In this document: positions 14,070-22,424 of the stretch, in pieces
How positions within the stretch are numbered: position 1 is the first letter of the stretch
Layout: each line of letters starts with the position of its first letter
From: Flavobacterium psychrophilum
Lineage (GTDB): Bacteria; Bacteroidota; Bacteroidia; Flavobacteriales; Flavobacteriaceae
Assembly: GCA_945860385.1 (NCBI GenBank)
Contig: CAMAQD010000033.1
Coordinates: 1-25,381, forward strand
Length of the DNA: 25,381 nucleotides
Direction of reading: 5' to 3'
Position numbers and translations under genes: made by a program
The notes under the pieces: generated by a model
The model's database searches: none
What the model was told of the DNA's origin: nothing
What the model saw: the letters and a program-made list of their open reading frames with translations, nothing else

Positions 14070-15170
14070 TTACATGGTCTGCCTCTGTTTTTCTAGAAAA
14101 TTATGGGCTTGAAGTTCCAGTAATTCTGTGGCTTTTTGACGTTGTAAATCATACAGTTTCTTGTCTTGAGCAATATCTTCATAGACTTTGTCGTGCATCG
14201 ATGCGCTTGTTTTTACCAATAAATCGCGCTGGTATTTGTCTTGTGCTAAAGTAGCTTTTAAGGCCGTTTCTAAATCTTCTAATTTATAATCGTATTCGCC
14301 TTTAGCGGATAATAATTTGGCGATAATTGGCGAAGTTTCAATAGCCAAAAACAACAACATTATAAACAGCGAAGGAATCAACGGGAGTTTATTCAAGGCA
14401 TTAATTCTAGCCATCAAACCATCAAAACCATCAATTATAGGTTGTGTTTCTGAAACTTTTTTGTCCAAATCCGCTTGAAGCGTGATTGCTTTTTTATCGT
14501 TTAAGGTAATTTTTGCTAAGTTGGTTTTTCTAATGGAGTCTAGTTCAGCGGAAGCCAAATTGTGCTTGGCAATTTTCTCTTTAAAAACTGGTCCTTTTCC
14601 CAATTTCATTGTGCCTTTTGTACCCTCAGCTTCGGTAATATAAGTTTCGTAAAGTGTATTTACTTCTTTCTCTTTTTTTACAATTTCCGCTTTCAGATTG
14701 TTAGTTTCTGCTTTGTTTTTGTCTAAGTCTGATTTGAAATAATTAGCAACTTCCTTTTTGTTGTTCAATGCCATTGCGTTTTTTTCTTTCAATAAAACAG
14801 TATTGATTTCCTTTTCAAAAATTTTAATTTCCAAGGGTTTCGAAATTACTATCGCAATAATTATCGCCAAAATAATTCGCGGACTGGCTTGCAAAAATTC
14901 GCTTTTGAAATTGTCTCTTTTTCGAATGGTAGAAACGATGAATCGATCTAAATTGAATATGAGCAATCCCCAGACAATTCCAAATCCCATTGCAATAAAT
15001 GGATTATCGAAGACCGTGAAAAGCGCATAAGAACTGGCAATAAAAGCCATAACAGCTGTAAAGAAAACGGTGGCGCCAATTCCTACATATTTGGTTTGTT
15101 CGCCTTCGGAGCAGCTTTCGAGAAGATTTTTGTCGGCTCCGGAACAGAGGATAAAAAATTGTTTTAACAT
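14070..15170 (-). CDS. DUF4407 family membrane protein with coiled coil
   Basis: A 366-residue protein matching DUF4407. Order of parts: N-terminal LKQFFILCSGADKNLLESC segment, two membrane spans (about residues 34-55 and 58-79) ending in the NLDRFIV motif, a third span at about 100-112 (IILAIIIAIVIS), a long charged helical region (about 115-250) with coiled-coil character, a further span at about 258-275, and a charged tail. Family function unknown. ATG 15170 is chosen; a GTG at 15194 in frame is the alternative and would add eight residues. No recognisable promoter in the 189 bases behind it. Confidence 0.86.
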   Translation of the reverse strand: MLKQFFILCSGADKNLLESCSEGEQTKYVGIGATVFFTAVMAFIASSYALFTVFDNPFIAMGFGIVWGLLIFNLDRFIVSTIRKRDNFKSEFLQASPRIILAIIIAIVISKPLEIKIFEKEINTVLLKEKNAMALNNKKEVANYFKSDLDKNKAETNNLKAEIVKKEKEVNTLYETYITEAEGTKGTMKLGKGPVFKEKIAKHNLASAELDSIRKTNLAKITLNDKKAITLQADLDKKVSETQPIIDGFDGLMARINALNKLPLIPSLFIMLLFLAIETSPIIAKLLSAKGEYDYKLEDLETALKATLAQDKYQRDLLVKTSASMHDKVYEDIAQDKKLYDLQRQKATELLELQAHNFLEKQRQTM

Positions 15171-15289
15171 TGTGATTTTGATTTGTTGTGCCACTTTACT
15201 AACGCAGGAGTGATTGATTTTGATTGATTATAATTAGTAGAGGTTTAACGTAGAAAGTTACATTTTGTTGTAGGTAGTACTATTGTATA

Positions 15290-15324
15290 AAATAGAAAAG
15301 AGCCACGTTTTGGCGTGACTCTTT
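15290..15324 (-). terminator. Terminator of the DUF423 gene
   Basis: On the minus strand AAAGAG(T)CACG pairs with CGTG(G)CTCTTT with one mismatch, then TTTTCTATTTT. It lies 36 bases beyond the DUF423 stop. Confidence 0.75.
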
Positions 15325-15359
15325 GTTTTGAAATGCTATGTGTCACTAGCTGAAAATAA

Positions 15360-15743
15360 TTATATTTTTTTCTTTAAAATATTAACCAATAATACTCCCC
15401 AAGCCGATATCAATAATAATCCACCAATGGGAGTTATGAATCCTATTACTTTGAAGTCAAATGAAGTTAGATTATTTGTAGCCAATAAATAGATGGAACC
15501 TGAGAAGAAAATAACGCCAATAACCACTAAATAATAAATTGTCTTCTTAACTTTTTCCGCAAGGCCTGTTAGTCCAATGAACAAGAGAAACAAGGCGTGA
15601 TACATTTGGTACTTCACTCCCGTTTCAAAAGTAGAAAGCTCTTCGAGAGATAAAACTTTTTTTAAAGCGTGTGCTCCAAAAGCTCCTAATATTATGGCCA
15701 GCATTCCAAAAACTGCTCCTGTAGAAATTATTTTCTTGTCCAT
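15360..15743 (-). CDS. DUF423 family small membrane protein
   Basis: A 127-residue protein with four hydrophobic segments (about residues 8-24, 48-64, 70-88, 97-121) and the DUF423 signature LGAFGAHALKK at about 20-30 and KYQMYHALFL at about 43-52. Function of the family is unknown. ATG 15743 is chosen over an in-frame ATG at 15791 because a promoter with its -7 box at 15763-15770 lies between the two, and MDKKI is the common start. Confidence 0.88.
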   Translation of the reverse strand: MDKKIISTGAVFGMLAIILGAFGAHALKKVLSLEELSTFETGVKYQMYHALFLLFIGLTGLAEKVKKTIYYLVVIGVIFFSGSIYLLATNNLTSFDFKVIGFITPIGGLLLISAWGVLLVNILKKKI

Positions 15744-15762
15744 TTTGTGATTTTTTATTATA

Positions 15763-15792
15763 CAAAAGTATCTCTTTCCCATCAAAGGCAAC
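15763..15792 (-). promoter_or_regulatory. Promoter of the DUF423 gene
   Basis: On the minus strand GTTG (15792-15789), an 18-base spacer, TACTTTTG (15770-15763), 20 bases before the ATG at 15743. Confidence 0.7.
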
Positions 15793-15855
15793 TATGTTTA
15801 TCGATACTTTTTGTGTAGTACAACTAAGTATTTTTTTGCTTTGCGAGCATTATCA

Positions 15856-15887
15856 TTTGTTATAAATATAACAATAGTATATATTTG
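15856..15887 (+). promoter_or_regulatory. Promoter of the saccharopine dehydrogenase-type gene
   Basis: TTTG (15856-15859), a 20-base spacer, TATATTTG (15880-15887): a full match to the Bacteroidota pattern, 18 bases before the ATG. Divergent from the DUF423 promoter. Confidence 0.8.
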
Positions 15888-15905
15888 TGTTAAATATATG
15901 TAAAT

Positions 15906-17261
15906 ATGAGAACAGTATTAATCATTGGAGCCGGAAGATCCGCTTCGTCCTTAATTCAATATCTTTTAGACAAGTCAGTCGAAGAGGATTTACATCTTAT
16001 TATTGGTGATTTATCATTAAAATCTGCTCGAAGCAAAACGAATAATCATCCTAATGCAACGGCTATTTCATTAGATATTTTTGACCAAAATCAAAGAAAA
16101 GAAGCTATTAAAAAAGCTGATATTGTGATTTCGATGTTGCCAGCACATCTTCATATTGAAGTTGCCCGAGATTGTATTGTTTATAAAAAAAATATGGTGA
16201 CGGCTTCGTATATCAGCGATGCGATGCAAGGATTGGATGTTTTGGCCAAGGAAAATAATTTAATTTTCATGAACGAAATTGGTTTAGACCCCGGAATTGA
16301 CCATATGAGTGCGATGAAAGTAATCCACGAAATCAAGGCAAAAGGAGGAAAAATGCTTTTATTTGAATCATTTTGTGGAGGTCTTGTGGCTCCAGAATCG
16401 GATACGAATTTGTGGAATTATAAATTTACTTGGGCGCCTCGAAATGTGGTGCTTGCCGGACAAGGTGGTGCGGCAAAATTTCTTCAGGAAGGAACGTATA
16501 AATACATTCCGTATTGTAATGTATTTCGCCGAACCGAATTTCTGGAAGTCGAAGGATATGGAAAATTTGAAGCGTATTCGAATCGTGATTCCCTAAAATA
16601 TCTCGATGTTTATGGTTTGAACGATGTATTGACTTTGTATCGAGGAACCATTCGCAGAGTAGGTTTTTCCAAAGCTTGGAATATGTTCGTTCAACTAGGA
16701 ATGACCGATGACAGCTATATTATGGAAGATTCCGAAAACATGAGTTACCGTCAATTCGTGAATTCTTTTTTGCCGTATCATCCAACTGATTCTGTCGAAA
16801 TCAAGATGCGTTTGATATTAAAAATCGACCAAGATGATAGTATGTGGGATAAATTATTGGAATTAGATTTATTCAATCCCAATAAAAAAGTAGGTTTAAA
16901 AAACGCCTCACCAGCACAAATTCTCGAAAAAATACTAACAGATAGTTGGACTCTTCAGCCTAATGACAAAGATATGATTGTGATGTATCATAAATTTGGC
17001 TACGAATTAAACGGCAAAAAAGAGCAAATAGATTCCAAAATGGTTTGCATTGGCGAAGACCAAACTTATACCGCAATGGCAAAAACCGTAGGGTTGCCCG
17101 TGGCAATGGCAACCTTATTAATCTTAAACGGAAAGATAAAAACTCCCGGAGTGCAACTCCCCATTCGTGAAGAAGTGTATTTGCCTATTTTGAAAGAATT
17201 GGAAGAATATGGTGTTGTTTTTAAGGAAGAAGAAGTGCCTTATTTGGGGTATAATATTTGA
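15906..17261 (+). CDS. Saccharopine dehydrogenase family protein
   Basis: A 451-residue enzyme of the saccharopine reductase/dehydrogenase type. N-terminal Rossmann motif LIIGAGRSASSLIQYLL at residues 5-21, the IVISMLPAHLH segment at about 75-85, and the family hallmark GLDPGIDHMSAM at about 127-138. The C-terminal catalytic domain ends with a conserved VGLPVAMATLLILNGKI stretch. In lysine degradation this type oxidises saccharopine to glutamate and aminoadipate semialdehyde; in fungi the same fold runs the reverse reaction. No lysine-ketoglutarate reductase gene is adjacent, so the pathway direction is inferred from the family. Strong own promoter; convergent with the M20 dipeptidase gene. 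Confidence 0.9.
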   Translation: MRTVLIIGAGRSASSLIQYLLDKSVEEDLHLIIGDLSLKSARSKTNNHPNATAISLDIFDQNQRKEAIKKADIVISMLPAHLHIEVARDCIVYKKNMVTASYISDAMQGLDVLAKENNLIFMNEIGLDPGIDHMSAMKVIHEIKAKGGKMLLFESFCGGLVAPESDTNLWNYKFTWAPRNVVLAGQGGAAKFLQEGTYKYIPYCNVFRRTEFLEVEGYGKFEAYSNRDSLKYLDVYGLNDVLTLYRGTIRRVGFSKAWNMFVQLGMTDDSYIMEDSENMSYRQFVNSFLPYHPTDSVEIKMRLILKIDQDDSMWDKLLELDLFNPNKKVGLKNASPAQILEKILTDSWTLQPNDKDMIVMYHKFGYELNGKKEQIDSKMVCIGEDQTYTAMAKTVGLPVAMATLLILNGKIKTPGVQLPIREEVYLPILKELEEYGVVFKEEEVPYLGYNI

Positions 17262-17280
17262 GAAATAGTTTGGTCTTAGC

Positions 17281-17320
17281 AAAAAAATCCGTTCATTCAA
17301 TATAGAACGAACGGATAAAA
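17281..17320. terminator. Bidirectional terminator between convergent genes
   Basis: ATCCGTTC (17287-17294) pairs with GAACGGAT (17309-17316) and TTC with GAA inside, one mismatch, six-base loop. The A run at 17281-17287 gives seven T on the minus strand, a strong end for the dipeptidase transcript. Confidence 0.85.
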
Positions 17321-17323
17321 TTT

Positions 17324-17352
17324 TCTTTGTGACTTTGCGTCTGTGTGGCAAA
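17324..17352. repeat. Short interspersed-repeat fragment (CTTTG-TGACTTTGCG type)
   Basis: TCTTTGTGACTTTGCGTCTG followed by TGTGGCAAAAT. I recall this TTTGTG/TTTGCG/TTTGTGGC sequence as a recurring intergenic fragment in Flavobacterium and relatives. It ends inside the dipeptidase gene margin. Attribution is from memory. Confidence 0.45.
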
Positions 17353-17354
17353 AT

Positions 17355-18743
17355 CTATTTACTCATCTCCACAAAATATTTATAAAACAAAGGAATCGTT
17401 TCAATCCCTTTCAAATAATTAAAAATTCCAAAATGTTCGTTTGGAGAGTGAATGGCGTCGCTGTCTAATCCAAATCCCATTAGGATGGTTTTGCTTTTTA
17501 GTTCTTTTTCGAACAAGGCAACAATAGGGATACTTCCGCCAGAACGCACAGGAATTGCTGGTACTCCAAAGGTTTCTGTATATGCTTTGTTGGCGGCTTT
17601 ATAACCAATGCTGTCCGTTGGCGTTACATAACCTTGTCCACCGTGATGTGGTTTTACTTTCACTTTCACTCCAGCAGGCGCAATGCTTGTGAAATGTTTG
17701 GTAAACAATTCGGTGATTTCTTCCCAATCTTGATTTGGAACCAATCGCATCGAGATTTTGGCGAAAGCCTGACTTGCAATAACTGTTTTAGCTCCCTCGC
17801 CAGTATATCCTCCCCAAATTCCGTTCACGTCTAATGTTGGACGAATCGAGTTTCTTTCATTGGTAACATAGCCTTTTTCGCCATAAATATCATTTAAGTC
17901 TAATGCTTTTTTGTAGTTTTCTAAATTGAATGGTGCTTTGGCCATTTCGGCTCTTTCTTCTAATGATAATTCTTCCACTTTATCATAAAAACCAGGAATA
18001 GTAACGTGATTATTTTCGTCGTGAAGCGAAGCAATCATCTTTGCCAAAACGTTGATAGGATTGGCAACAGCGCCACCATACAATCCAGAATGTAAATCAC
18101 GATTCGGACCTGTAACTTCTACTTCGACATAACTCAAACCACGTAATCCAGTCGTAATAGAAGGTTGTTGGTTTGAAATCATTCCTGTGTCGGAAATTAA
18201 AATTACATCGTTTTTGAGTTTTTCTTGATTGCGTTCCACAAACCAACTTAAACTTTTGGAACCAATTTCTTCTTCTCCTTCAATCATAAATTTGACGTTG
18301 CAAGGCAAAGTATTAGATTGAATCATATATTCCAGAGCTTTTACGTGCATATACATTTGACCTTTGTCGTCGCAAGAGCCACGTGCAAAAATAGCACCAT
18401 CGGGATGGATTTCGGTTTTTTTGATAACAGGTTCGAATGCAGGACAAGCCCATAATTCGATAGGATCGGCTGGTTGAACATCGTAATGCCCGTAAACTAA
18501 AACCGTTGGTAAAGAAGGGTTAATAGTTTTTTCGCCATACACAATTGGGTTTCCGGGTGTGTCGCAAATTTCTACAAAATCGCAGCCTGCTTTTTCCAAA
18601 CTTGCTTTTACGGCATTGGCGGTAGTGATAATATCTTGATGGTAAGCTGGATCAGCACTTACGGAAGGAATTTTTAAGAGTTCGATTAATTCGTTAATGA
18701 ATCGGTCTTTGTGCTGCTGAACATATGATTTTATAGTTTCCAT
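17355..18743 (-). CDS. M20 family dipeptidase
   Basis: A 462-residue cytosolic metallopeptidase of family M20 (dipeptidase/carnosinase-like group), hydrolysing dipeptides with two zinc ions. Metal site motifs: GHYDVQPADP with His86 and Asp88, RGSCDDKGQ with the bridging Asp125, EGEEEIGS at 155-162 holding the general-base Glu, and a late His in SPNEHFG. The lid domain carries the LHSGLYGG motif. There is no signal peptide. A -7-type TACTTTTG lies on the minus strand at 18773-18766, 23 bases before the ATG. Confidence 0.93.
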   Translation of the reverse strand: METIKSYVQQHKDRFINELIELLKIPSVSADPAYHQDIITTANAVKASLEKAGCDFVEICDTPGNPIVYGEKTINPSLPTVLVYGHYDVQPADPIELWACPAFEPVIKKTEIHPDGAIFARGSCDDKGQMYMHVKALEYMIQSNTLPCNVKFMIEGEEEIGSKSLSWFVERNQEKLKNDVILISDTGMISNQQPSITTGLRGLSYVEVEVTGPNRDLHSGLYGGAVANPINVLAKMIASLHDENNHVTIPGFYDKVEELSLEERAEMAKAPFNLENYKKALDLNDIYGEKGYVTNERNSIRPTLDVNGIWGGYTGEGAKTVIASQAFAKISMRLVPNQDWEEITELFTKHFTSIAPAGVKVKVKPHHGGQGYVTPTDSIGYKAANKAYTETFGVPAIPVRSGGSIPIVALFEKELKSKTILMGFGLDSDAIHSPNEHFGIFNYLKGIETIPLFYKYFVEMSK

Positions 18744-18765
18744 AATTTGGATTTATTTATAGTTT

Positions 18766-18773
18766 CAAAAGTA
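18766..18773 (-). promoter_or_regulatory. -7 element of the dipeptidase gene
   Basis: TACTTTTG on the minus strand, 22 bases before the ATG at 18743. No clear TTG -33 box at the expected distance, only TTC. Confidence 0.45.
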
Positions 18774-18807
18774 CGAAAAAGAGACTGAATATTTTTGAAT
18801 AATTTCC

Positions 18808-18837
18808 TTTGAAAGTTAGAAGATATGCTTATATTTG
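18808..18837 (+). promoter_or_regulatory. Promoter of tRNA-Leu
   Basis: TTTG (18808-18811), an 18-base spacer, TATATTTG (18830-18837), 13 bases before the mature tRNA. Confidence 0.8.
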
Positions 18838-18850
18838 CACTCACAATTTT

Positions 18851-18932
18851 GCGGGTATGGTGAAATTGGTAGACATGCCAGACTTAGGATCTGGTGCCGC
18901 AAGGCGTGTAGGTTCGAGTCCTATTACCCGCA
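18851..18932 (+). tRNA. tRNA-Leu (anticodon TAG)
   Basis: An 82-base class II tRNA. Acceptor GCGGGTA/TACCCGC, anticodon stem CCAGA/TCTGG with loop CTTAGGA and anticodon TAG at 18885-18887, a long variable arm (TGCCGCAAGGCG), T arm GGTTCGAGTCC, discriminator A at 18932. CCA is not encoded. It marks the boundary to the accessory region. Confidence 0.96.
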
Positions 18933-18940
18933 CAAACATT

Positions 18941-18981
18941 AAGACTTAAATTGCTGTTAATCAGTTTTTTAAGTCTTTTTT
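18941..18981 (+). terminator. Terminator after tRNA-Leu
   Basis: AAGACTTAAA (18941-18950) pairs perfectly with TTTAAGTCTT (18968-18977), then a T run to 18981. Confidence 0.85.
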
Positions 18982-19535
18982 ATTTCGTGTATTCCCCCAA
19001 TAACTACCCCCTTTCTTAGTGGTGAATGTAAATGAACCTATTTTAGTATAATGAATTTTCCAAAAATAGCCATCTGAAATAAATCTCAACCCTACCCAAT
19101 TACTATATAAAAATACCAATATACTATGTATTAGTTGCTATTTCGTTTTTGAAATTTACCATATTATAAAAAGTACTGAATCTTATTATTTTCTAAGCTT
19201 CTAGTGTGGTATGGTTTCTTACCCGTAAATTGTCATTATTCACTTTATATATTAAAAATATCCTTATTATTTATTTTGAAAAGCTATTTTCCTCCCGATT
19301 TAAAACTGAAATGAATAAAAATTGGTGGGGGGTAGGGACATAAACCACATCAGAGGGGGGGGTATAATAGGGGTTCAACCTGAAAAGGGTGTATAATGTA
19401 TTCTTTGGTGGAGGAAAATTAATTATCAAGGCATTCGAGCAAAATTAATATATTTGGTATGTGGATTTGCAAATAAAAAGCCTGACATAAGTTTAGCGAT
19501 TCCAATTCAATTAATGAGAAGAAAACGAACGAATC
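18982..19535. other. Gene-free stretch at the start of the accessory region
   Basis: About 550 bases with no credible ORF on either strand. It is A+T-rich except for two C/G-run patches: CCCCC runs at 18994-19011 and two G-run tracts at 19324-19375 (GGTGGGGGGTAGGG, and eight G followed by TATAATAGGGG). CTACCCCC (19004-19011) and GGGGGTAG (19328-19335) are inverted copies. A possible -7 element is annotated at 19449. No integrase and no copy of the tRNA-Leu 3' end were seen here. Confidence 0.6.
19449..19456 (+). promoter_or_regulatory. Possible -7 element of the unknown 328-residue protein gene
   Basis: TATATTTG, 79 bases before the ATG at 19536. No TTG -33 box at the usual distance; the nearest TTTG (19404) is too far. 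Confidence 0.35.
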
Positions 19536-20522
19536 ATGGGTGACACGGAAAATACAGATTTAAAAATAATAAAGACTGACGACAAGACCTATAATTTAGA
19601 AAATACCGAAGAGGCAATAGATTTTTTAATCTATGCATTAAACGGTAAGCGCAATTATTGTTTTATTGAAGAATTCGTTTTTGGTCATTTAGGTATAGAT
19701 TTCTATAAATATCTCGACTCTTTGGAAGAGACAGACAAAAACTTTTTCGTAGTTTTAGATGAAATTACTCCCTTTTTCGACATCTTTATTCAGGATTGGG
19801 AAACTGATAATGTATTTTACAAATACATTTATTCTTCTCAAATAAGTGACCTAGTTAAGAAACAAAAAATTAATAAAATAATTGATGGACTAAAGAAAAC
19901 GTTAGATTCTTATTTTAACTTCAACGATTTATCTAGATTTAGAAAGATGTTCTATAGTGAAGAGCCTATGGATAATTTCAAAAAATTGGCAAATCAAAAA
20001 GAATTATCAGATGCATACTTATATTTTTGCGTTACTTTTAGAATGATATATATATATAATTATCTGTATAGTGACTTTTACTCATTCATTGATGAGAAAA
20101 ATAAAATTGACCCTTCCTATTCCAATGAGAACAAAAAAGTGTCCTTAGAGGAACTTGAATTGTATTATCAAAAGTTTCCTGAGAAAGCAATAATAAATCA
20201 TACTTTGGAAGCAAAAATAAATCCTACTGATTATTTTCCTGATATTTTCAAATCAATTGAAGTCTATAATTCTTTTAAAGATTACACTAGTAAATTTATT
20301 ATAGACCCATACAATGATTTTTCATACCTAATCCAAAGGATGTTGCATGAGAAATTGATTCATAAGAAAACACATTTCGAATATTTTGAATGGCTCAAAG
20401 ACAACAAATTCATAAGCAATAAAGATTATGATAAGTTCTATTTAAAGGCGTGTTTTGTTTCATTAAACAAATCAACTTCTGCAAGTAGAGAAAACAATTT
20501 CAATATCATATTTAAACTATAG
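19536..20522 (+). CDS. Protein of unknown function in the accessory region
   Basis: A 328-residue protein that I do not recognise. It has no signal peptide or membrane segment. It is rich in Asp, Lys, Phe, Tyr and Asn, looks largely helical, and carries many aromatic clusters (FRMIYIYNYLYSDFYSF at about 169-185, HFEYFEWLKDNKFIS near 280). The N-terminal 15 residues are charged and probably flexible. A+T-rich codon use sets it apart from the core genes. It is the first gene after tRNA-Leu and lies upstream of an excisionase-type gene, so it may be cargo of a mobile element. Confidence 0.7.
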   Translation: MGDTENTDLKIIKTDDKTYNLENTEEAIDFLIYALNGKRNYCFIEEFVFGHLGIDFYKYLDSLEETDKNFFVVLDEITPFFDIFIQDWETDNVFYKYIYSSQISDLVKKQKINKIIDGLKKTLDSYFNFNDLSRFRKMFYSEEPMDNFKKLANQKELSDAYLYFCVTFRMIYIYNYLYSDFYSFIDEKNKIDPSYSNENKKVSLEELELYYQKFPEKAIINHTLEAKINPTDYFPDIFKSIEVYNSFKDYTSKFIIDPYNDFSYLIQRMLHEKLIHKKTHFEYFEWLKDNKFISNKDYDKFYLKACFVSLNKSTSASRENNFNIIFKL

Positions 20523-20525
20523 TTG

Positions 20526-20580
20526 TTCCGAAAATCGGAAAAAAACGCCATAAATCGGAATAAAAACCATTGGATATTTG
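20526..20580 (+). promoter_or_regulatory. Inverted repeat and possible promoter before the HTH gene
   Basis: TTCCGA-AAA-TCGGAA is a perfect inverted repeat at 20526-20540, with a third half-site ATCGGAA at 20554-20560. A -7-like GATATTTG (one mismatch) lies at 20573-20580, 41 bases before the ATG. The half-sites are a plausible operator for the HTH protein itself. Confidence 0.45.
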
Positions 20581-20621
20581 TACCAGACAAGCGGCAAACA
20601 TTCCCGCTTTCAACAAATGAT

Positions 20622-20912
20622 ATGAATACACAAGCGTTTCAAATGATTAATTTATCTGTAATGGATTTAACAGATTTAATCTCAAATTGCGTAAAAGCCG
20701 AACTTCAAAAAAATAATGAAGTAATTCAATTACAACCACAAAAAGACTCTCCTGAACTCCTAACTCGGGAAGAGGTGGCTAAGATTTTAAAGGTGAGTTT
20801 TACGACTTTATTTCACTGGAATAACAGTGGTGACCTCCCAGCTCAAAAAATTGGAAAAAGAGTCTACTATCAGAGGAGCATTATTATGGACAAGCTTAAT
20901 AATGTCGCATAA
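20622..20912 (+). CDS. Excisionase-type helix-turn-helix protein (HTH_17)
   Basis: A 96-residue DNA-binding protein. The C-terminal half is a MerR/excisionase-like winged helix: LLTREEVAKILKVSFTTLFH then WNNSGDLPAQKIGKRVYYQR, the pattern of HTH_17 proteins in Bacteroidota mobile elements, where they act as excisionase or regulator. The N-terminal half (MNLSVMDL... region, about residues 7-40) is a helix followed by a Gln-rich linker. ATG 20622 is chosen; an open frame reaches back to a TTG at 20523, but that part crosses the inverted repeat and promoter-like box. Confidence 0.82.
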   Translation: MNTQAFQMINLSVMDLTDLISNCVKAELQKNNEVIQLQPQKDSPELLTREEVAKILKVSFTTLFHWNNSGDLPAQKIGKRVYYQRSIIMDKLNNVA

Positions 20913-20942
20913 TTTAGGAACTATCCTTTAAAGTCTATTAAA

Positions 20943-20967
20943 TTGTCTGTTTTCTAGAGACAGACAA
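20943..20967. other. Perfect 8-bp inverted repeat before the primase-like gene
   Basis: TTGTCTGT (20943-20950) and ACAGACAA (20960-20967) with a nine-base loop holding TCTAG. No T run follows, so it is more likely an operator, an attenuator or a replication-protein site than a terminator. Confidence 0.4.
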
Positions 20968-21078
20968 GAATAGCACTACTTCACTCGGCAAATTTTCCAA
21001 AACTTAATCTTTTTTAATAACAGCATGGCGGTGTTTTCACATCGTATGACATTGCTATGCCTAAAAATTTCAAATAAA

Positions 21079-22371
21079 ATGAAAAATTTAAATACAAATA
21101 TTCCACAATACAACTACACAATAACAAAATATAACGCAATTAATCAACCAACAGTAGTGGATAAAATTTCAGTAGAACAAGTACTGGAAACTATAAAAAA
21201 TGGAGACTCTAACCTTCCACTAATCGAAAGAGCAAGAGGATTTGGAAAAGGGAGCACCCAGTATAACAAGATAAAAGAATATGAACTCCCCACATTTCGT
21301 TTTAATTTTGACTATAAAAATAATTATGCTGTAGATAAGAATATTACAGGTTCAACTGGCTTAATCTATATTGATGTGGACGGGGCAGATACAGTTCCCG
21401 AGAGTGAATACGTGTATGCCAAATGGAAATCCTTATCAAATACAGGATTTGGAATACTAGTAAAAGTCGATAACTTAACACCTACTAATTATAAATACGT
21501 ATATAATGAATTATCAGAGGTTATAGGTATTAAAAGCGACCGAGGAGCACGCAAAGTCTCTCAGCAAACAGTATTAAGCTATGATAGTAACCTTTACCAT
21601 AATTCTGATTCTATTACCTATACTTATATTGAAAAGGAAAATGAAATAAAAATAGAAGAAAAATTAAAAAAGGTATCATTTGATAATACAATAAAAGGGA
21701 AAAGAGGTTTACTAACAAATGATACTTTTTATAAGAATGAAGGTAATGTTACCTATAGATGTGACAACATAAATGATTATTTCAAAGATGAATATACTGA
21801 TATTCCTTTTCTTGTATTCCCTGATGAGAAAGAAAAGATATGTCAACCTTATATTCCAAATAGTATACCTGAAGGATTGAGGCATAATACAATGTTGTCT
21901 GTTCTATCAAATCGAGCAGCATTAAACCCACATTGCGATGAAGAATACCTAATTTCAATAAGTGAAGATGTGCTTTATAAAATGGAGAAAAAAATACCCA
22001 AACATGGGGTTAATAGAATTATTAAATATGTTATAAAGATGAAAGATGAGGGTGAGCTTAGAATGTACCTTAATAAAGAAAAAAGATTTTTGTTTAATAA
22101 AAAGATGAAAATATCCCGCCAAGAGATATATAAAATAGTGGGGAGTGAAATGGGGAAAATTAGAAGAAATAAAACAGAGACAAAGATTTATCAAATTATA
22201 GAAAGCTGGGACTTTGAAGCAAATGGCAAAATTACTGGAGAGAAAGTTGCTAAAATATCTAAAAATAGTTTGACGACAATAAAAAGATATTGGAGTGATT
22301 TCAAAGATTACGTCAAAGATTTAAACACTTCAAATAAACATGATTTTAAGCTCCAAGACAAGCCTTCTTAG
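21079..22371 (+). CDS. BT4734/VirE-N-type primase-like protein
   Basis: A 430-residue protein resembling the BT4734-like (VirE N-terminal, PF08800) group found in Bacteroidota mobile elements and thought to be primase-polymerase related. The N-terminal domain holds the acidic strand TGLIYIDVDG with Asp99 and Asp101, then GFGILVKVD (124-132) and SDRGARKVSQQTVLSYD (153-169). The middle looks like a primase C-terminal helical domain (LRHNTMLSVLSNRA), and the end is an HTH-like region with GEKVAKISKNSLTTIKRYW. The VirE-type helicase part found in longer relatives is absent. ATG 21079 is preferred; an in-frame ATG at 21025 would add 18 residues. Replication of an integrated element is the likely role. 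Confidence 0.72.
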   Translation: MKNLNTNIPQYNYTITKYNAINQPTVVDKISVEQVLETIKNGDSNLPLIERARGFGKGSTQYNKIKEYELPTFRFNFDYKNNYAVDKNITGSTGLIYIDVDGADTVPESEYVYAKWKSLSNTGFGILVKVDNLTPTNYKYVYNELSEVIGIKSDRGARKVSQQTVLSYDSNLYHNSDSITYTYIEKENEIKIEEKLKKVSFDNTIKGKRGLLTNDTFYKNEGNVTYRCDNINDYFKDEYTDIPFLVFPDEKEKICQPYIPNSIPEGLRHNTMLSVLSNRAALNPHCDEEYLISISEDVLYKMEKKIPKHGVNRIIKYVIKMKDEGELRMYLNKEKRFLFNKKMKISRQEIYKIVGSEMGKIRRNKTETKIYQIIESWDFEANGKITGEKVAKISKNSLTTIKRYWSDFKDYVKDLNTSNKHDFKLQDKPS

Positions 22372-22424
22372 TAACAATGAATCTTGTGTTTGTTGTTAAA
22401 TTTTAAACCCTCGTAGCTTACTAA

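Noticed and set aside
19203..19225. GGTATGGTTTCTTACCCG as a remnant of tRNA-Leu (an att copy)
   Set aside because: It shares only short runs with the two ends of the tRNA, in a different arrangement, and lacks the T-arm sequence expected of an attachment-site copy.
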